Shown here: one piece after another, positions 57,437 through 64,000 of the stretch | How the letters are laid out: every line of letters starts with the position of its first letter | Position numbering within the stretch: position 1 is the first letter of the stretch | Assembly: GCA_014925825.1 (NCBI GenBank) | Contig: JACGCK010000159.1 | Span: 1-64,000, forward strand | Reading direction: 5' to 3' | DNA from: Pholiota molesta | Lineage: Eukaryota; Basidiomycota; Agaricomycetes; Agaricales; Strophariaceae | Length of the DNA stretch: 64,000 nt | Made by a program: the position numbers and the translations under genes | The notes under the pieces: model-generated | Database searches by the model: none | What the model was told of the DNA's origin: nothing | Seen by the model: only the letters and a program-made list of their open reading frames with translations

Positions 57437-59450
57437 TCAGATCTTCAAGCCCAATTTCGCACCCGTCAAGCGGTCCACAGCCGCCGTCGTCTCGCCTGTT
57501 GGCGACACCGTGTTCGCCTCGTCCCAATACCACCTCGGCAAGAACCCGACGCGGTCCTCGCCATTCTGCACCTCTTCGACCCCCGCTTTGTCCAGCTCTT
57601 CTACCTCGATACCTGACCCAGGCACAAACTTGACGCGCCACAGGTGGACAGGCATCGGCGCGCCCGTGGCATCCCCATCAGCAGCCCGCGTCTGACCTTC
57701 TCTTCGGCGAGGCTGGAGACCCCTCAATAACGTCAGCACCTGGTATCCCCAGTCGATGCACACGAGAGGGTCCCATGCTCCTGGTTTGCCACGTACGAGG
57801 CGTGGCAGCTGAATCGTCTTAAACGACTGCACGGTTGATACCACCCCCGCTGGCGTTCTGAAGCCCACCACGATCTCCTGGAGGAATTACAGATGTAATA
57901 CATGACGGAACACCGGAGGAAACGCAGCAACAATTCATTAATAACAATCGACTTGTAAGGTATTAAAACGTAGAACAGCTCACCGGCACGCCAAGCAGAA
58001 ATGACTGGAAATAGAACTTGAGGAGCTTCCTAATGGAACCGAGTGCAACCCGTCAGATTCAGTTCAGCAGAATTAGCCACATCGTAAAGCACTCCTATAT
58101 GCCCCAATACCCGAGCAGCAGCAGAAAGTGAACAGTAAGTAGGAAACAAATCGCACCTTTCGAACTTCGTTTCATCAAAGGGCCCTCGAATCGCAAGCGA
58201 TGTCTTCAGTTCTACAAACGTATCCGTGTTTCCCGTATATTTTCCTACCAAAATAATCCCTAAGATTAGCCTTATAACGATAGGAGTATATGCAATCACA
58301 ACCCACCCCGCACACAATCAACCTCTCCGCCGAGAATCATACGCATGTCGCCGAGTTTAGTCCGCACAACACTACACCACTGCACATTCGTGTCAACGTC
58401 TCCGCTCCAGCCTGGCGGCGCATCCGCATGAGCTGCAGGGGCCGGAGCAGTGCTCTGGGAGGGCGGAGGTGCCTCTGACGTGCTGTACGACTCGAATGCG
58501 TACCCGTAGTACATCATTTTCCGCAGTCGTGGATCCATGTTGTTTCTAATCAAAATCAACATGTTAAATTTGATGTGAGGATGGTGCGTCCGGCCTCGAC
58601 GCGCCCGCAATAACACAGAAAAAAAGGGTAGAGTATTGCTTCAGAAATAACTTACTTCTCCCACAGCATCGCATCAGTGAGGTGCTCCTCAAAGTACAGC
58701 GTGCCGTTCACTTTCATAACGTTCATCTCCCAGCCGTCTCGGGTCTCGTATGGCGCCGTAAGGATCCTAAGGACAGAATAACAGCATATTAGCAACCCGA
58801 AAAAGACAACGTAAATCAGATAGAGAGAATGTTCCGCGAAGGAGGGTCGGCGGACCAGAACACAAAAATCAACACGCGCCTAGTCAGATGTAAGATGTAC
58901 AACCTTCACTCACTCACTTAGTCATAACGCCCCTCCATGCAACGACCCCAATCTGCGGCAGGCCTCCACCCTTCTTCTTCACCTCCTGCACGGCCCTCAA
59001 AAGCGAGTCAAGCCTCCCCCGCTCATCGTCCCGTCTCCGCCACCTCTCATACCCATAGTTCAAATTGGCGCCTAACGGCGGCTCGGAATAGTACCGCAAA
59101 CCAGAGTCGGTGAACTCCTGAACGTGCGCGGGCGTGTAGGAGAAGGTGATCAGTTGGGAGGGCTGCTGGAAGGGGATCACCCGCGGCTTGAGCGTTTGGG
59201 GCGGGCACGGGAGGGTTGGCGAGAATATGGAAGCGGGATCCACGCCTGGAGAGGCGGCGCGGTTAGGAGAACGTGGTCGAGCGGGCAGCGTCTTGCTGGC
59301 CGCCTTCGTGCGTATGCTGCTGCTGGCAGTAGTGACAGTAGCGACGGTCCGCGCGTCCACCCCGGATTCACGGTCGTCCAGTCTCCGGCGTGTCTTCGGC
59401 GGCCCCTCGTCTTCCCTGGAGATGTTGCGCTTGCGCGGCGGGGACGACAT
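57437..59450 (-). CDS. RAI1: RAI1/DXO family decapping and 5' RNA processing nuclease (485 aa)
   Basis: Six exons: 59450-58918, 58766-58656, 58545-58307, 58244-58157, 58029-57984 and 57877-57437. After a basic, low-complexity N-terminus (residues ~1-80) come the family blocks: LRYYSEPPLGANLNYGYERW, a V-A-W-R-G-V-M-T-K segment running into ILTAPYETRDGWEMNVMKVN, GGEVDC (Glu and Asp metal ligands, ~288-293), TFVELKTS (Glu and Lys, ~302-309), KLLKFYFQSFLLGVPEIVVG and QSFKTIQLPR. Relatives remove incomplete or NAD caps and in yeast support the exonuclease Rat1. The N-terminus is longer than in yeast Rai1. An in-frame upstream AUG-like start at 59726 was not used, as that segment is low in coding character. 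Confidence 0.88.
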
Positions 59451-61398
59451 ACTCAGGTGCCGTGTGCTGCGAACGCAATGCGAAGAAATCGCGGAGCGTA
59501 AGCTCAATACAAGGTGGTTCGCAATGGTTGTAGTGATTTTATGCAGCGTATGGAGTCGCAGACGAGAGCTGAAGCACTCGAGCACCCCCGCTAGGTTCAG
59601 AGATCGTTGAGGAAGATGAGCAACAAAGGCGTGCCAATGGTTTGGATGTGGAGGAAAATAGATTGCCGAGGCAACAACAGTCTTTGTTGATTCATGCCGA
59701 TGATGATCCAAATTTGACCCAAACATTTACAAAAATCGATAAAAATCCTGAAAAGAATATACCATGAACTGGAGGGTCCCTAAAACTCAAGAAAATTGCT
59801 GCTTAATCTAACATCTCCAAATCATCATACGTTCAATAGCTGTGAATAAGATATTGCTTTCGACAGTCAATTCAGCACATCTACACGTTGCGCTAAAAAT
59901 AGACGATGCGATAGATGTTTGTATGCAACGAGGCAGAAGAATATGAAGCTTGTTGAGCTCAAACAATGAAACGATGATCAATGAGGCTCTATTTAAGTAG
60001 TCATTGCCGTGGATAATTGGGTTTGTCAAGATCTAGAGCACTCTAGCAATTTCGCACGTGAAGATTACGGCGTATAAAGACGGCTATTATCGAAATTTGC
60101 AGCTAGGCCTCTGCAAATATCGGACTCAGGATCAAAAAAGCTCGCTGGTATCTCCCCATACGCTGGTATAATCCTAGATTATAACTAGGTTTTAAATAAA
60201 TAGAAGTGAAGCGCGATCCAAGACAAGAAGCATGGACATTTATGTAAAAACATTGGAATACTAGCGATGGAGCCTTCGACCCTCCGAACAACACGAAAGT
60301 GTTGCGAAAGTGGGTGGCGAGGTTGTGGCGAGGTTTGGACGTCGTGCCAAAAAAGATTCCTGCCGAGTCGCGTGACAAGACGCGTTGATTTCGTCGCGTC
60401 CGATGTCACGTCACCTAGTACCTTCTTGTCCTTTACCCATATCGTCTCCTTGTGCAGCTTACATCCATTGGGCAGTATTGTCCTGGGTGCTCGGGAACTC
60501 CTCGAGCTGGAAAACTCCAGCCGAACCACCGCATGCTAAGCCGTTGACGGACCCGGGACGTTGACTCTGACGCACACGCGCCACAGCGTTCGCTTTGCCA
60601 GAAGGAAGGATGGCCATATTTTGTTGGCGACCTCGCTGCCGCTCTTCTCCATAACACTCCATTGTCTGGACCTTGACATGCGCTCACATCTGTAACATCT
60701 CCTGGAATTTGGACTTCTCTCCGAGTCCAACGGCGGCCCGCACTTCGCACTGTCACCGGTCCCCCAATTGCCATTGGATTCGCACCAGCATCTATTGGCC
60801 AGCTATTATTATAGCTTGTATTTCACATTAAATCCATCCAGTAGGGGTCTGCATAATGCTCGTAGTGTCTTGTCAGTTCTTTTGCTGGGCTCTTTCTGTG
60901 ATTTCCCCACTCTTCCTGATTTTTATCTTCTAGGAACCACGCCATGTTGGCGCTTGATCAGCGGCGACTAATTGAGACGTAGGAGAGGGATTAGTGTCAT
61001 TGTGTTACTTAGGATCGATCAGCGTCGATATTATGTTATCTGTGATTCTTCAGAGCGGAACGGACATTCGGTACGTTCTAGTGTTCTCGCATGTTCAATT
61101 AGCACTCATCGGAGCTTCATCTCCTACTTCGAAGCTAATAAAGCATGCTGATCCCGTCATAGGTGACAGTTATGAGTCTATTTTCCTCCTGACTCACTGC
61201 TAATATTATTTTTTCGTAGAACTTTCTACATGTATGCTATGTACTTTTCTCTGAGTCAAGTGATTGCGAGGAAACCGCTTATATTGTGAAAGGCGTGTTC
61301 CGCGGCGAATACAACATATATAAAGAGGTATCTATGCCATGCATTATTAATCTTCAGGTTTCGAGCTTCAACTTTACATCCCATCCTCATCCACAAGG
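59451..61398. other. Spacer; no supportable gene
   Basis: Nearly 2 kb of mixed composition between RAI1 and the esterase. Short frames at 60103-60774 on the minus strand overlap each other and have no splice or family support. Confidence 0.35.
61317..61324 (+). promoter_or_regulatory. TATA box of the carboxylesterase gene
   Basis: TATATAAA lies 75 bp before the start codon, a usual distance for a fungal TATA element. It suits a conditionally expressed secreted enzyme. Confidence 0.6.
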
Positions 61399-63819
<2,421 letters not shown>

Positions 63820-64000
63820 GTATCTAAATAGATGGGCGGTGCGCGACGCGCTCGCTTCTCAAACGCGATAGACGCGGCGCATGGACTGGCGTTCATACTA
63901 AAAATAGCTTCAGATCCAGGCCACCGTGCCATTCAGCATCGGAATAGCGGAAGACTGAACTGAACGTTAGAATAATGTTTGATGCATGTCTTTAATATAT
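63820..64000. other. 3' flank of the esterase gene
   Basis: No further gene start is visible before the window ends. Confidence 0.4.

Overview
The window is a stretch of a filamentous basidiomycete genome, most likely an agaricomycete. Genes are intron-rich with short GT-AG (sometimes GC-AG) introns of about 45-75 nt, there are no operons, and the recognisable proteins are fungal: COQ9, BUB1, a Pbp1/ataxin-2 protein, a Whi5/Nrm1-like repressor, RAI1, a PalI/SUR7-type protein and a secreted type-B carboxylesterase. Gene models were built by hand from reading-frame and splice-phase continuity. Family assignments come from recognised motifs, not from database searches.

Left third (about 1.9-22.1 kb): a locally amplified, partly inverted array. 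The unit is a COQ9 gene, a divergently transcribed gene for an unrecognised ~140-residue protein behind a 229-240 bp shared promoter, and a 1-2.4 kb GC-rich repeat module (called R here). Six copies of the small gene (five intact, one frameshifted), five copies or relics of COQ9 (three with intact frames and splice sites, one with a broken last intron, one deletion relic) and five R modules are visible. Units left of about 13.6 kb face one way and those to the right face the other, so the array is a large imperfect inverted repeat.

Middle (22.1-30.8 kb): five tandem copies, all on the minus strand, of a P-loop GTPase with a coiled-coil tail. Three are intact (366, 315 and 354 aa) and two are decayed. 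A short membrane protein follows (31.4-32.1 kb).

Right half (32.8-64 kb): ordinary single-copy genes. They are BUB1 (spindle checkpoint kinase), a small putative zinc-binding protein, PBP1 with 14 exons and a 25-residue glutamine tract, an Arg/Ser-rich protein with a folded C-terminus, a cytochrome b5-domain protein with an unresolved frame problem, a 93-nt relic of a short-chain dehydrogenase, a four-helix PalI/SUR7-type protein, a Whi5/Nrm1-like G1/S repressor, the RAI1 decapping nuclease and a secreted carboxylesterase with 13 exons. Intergenic stretches carry local duplications but no other gene I can support. I found no tRNA, rRNA, CRISPR or intact transposase.
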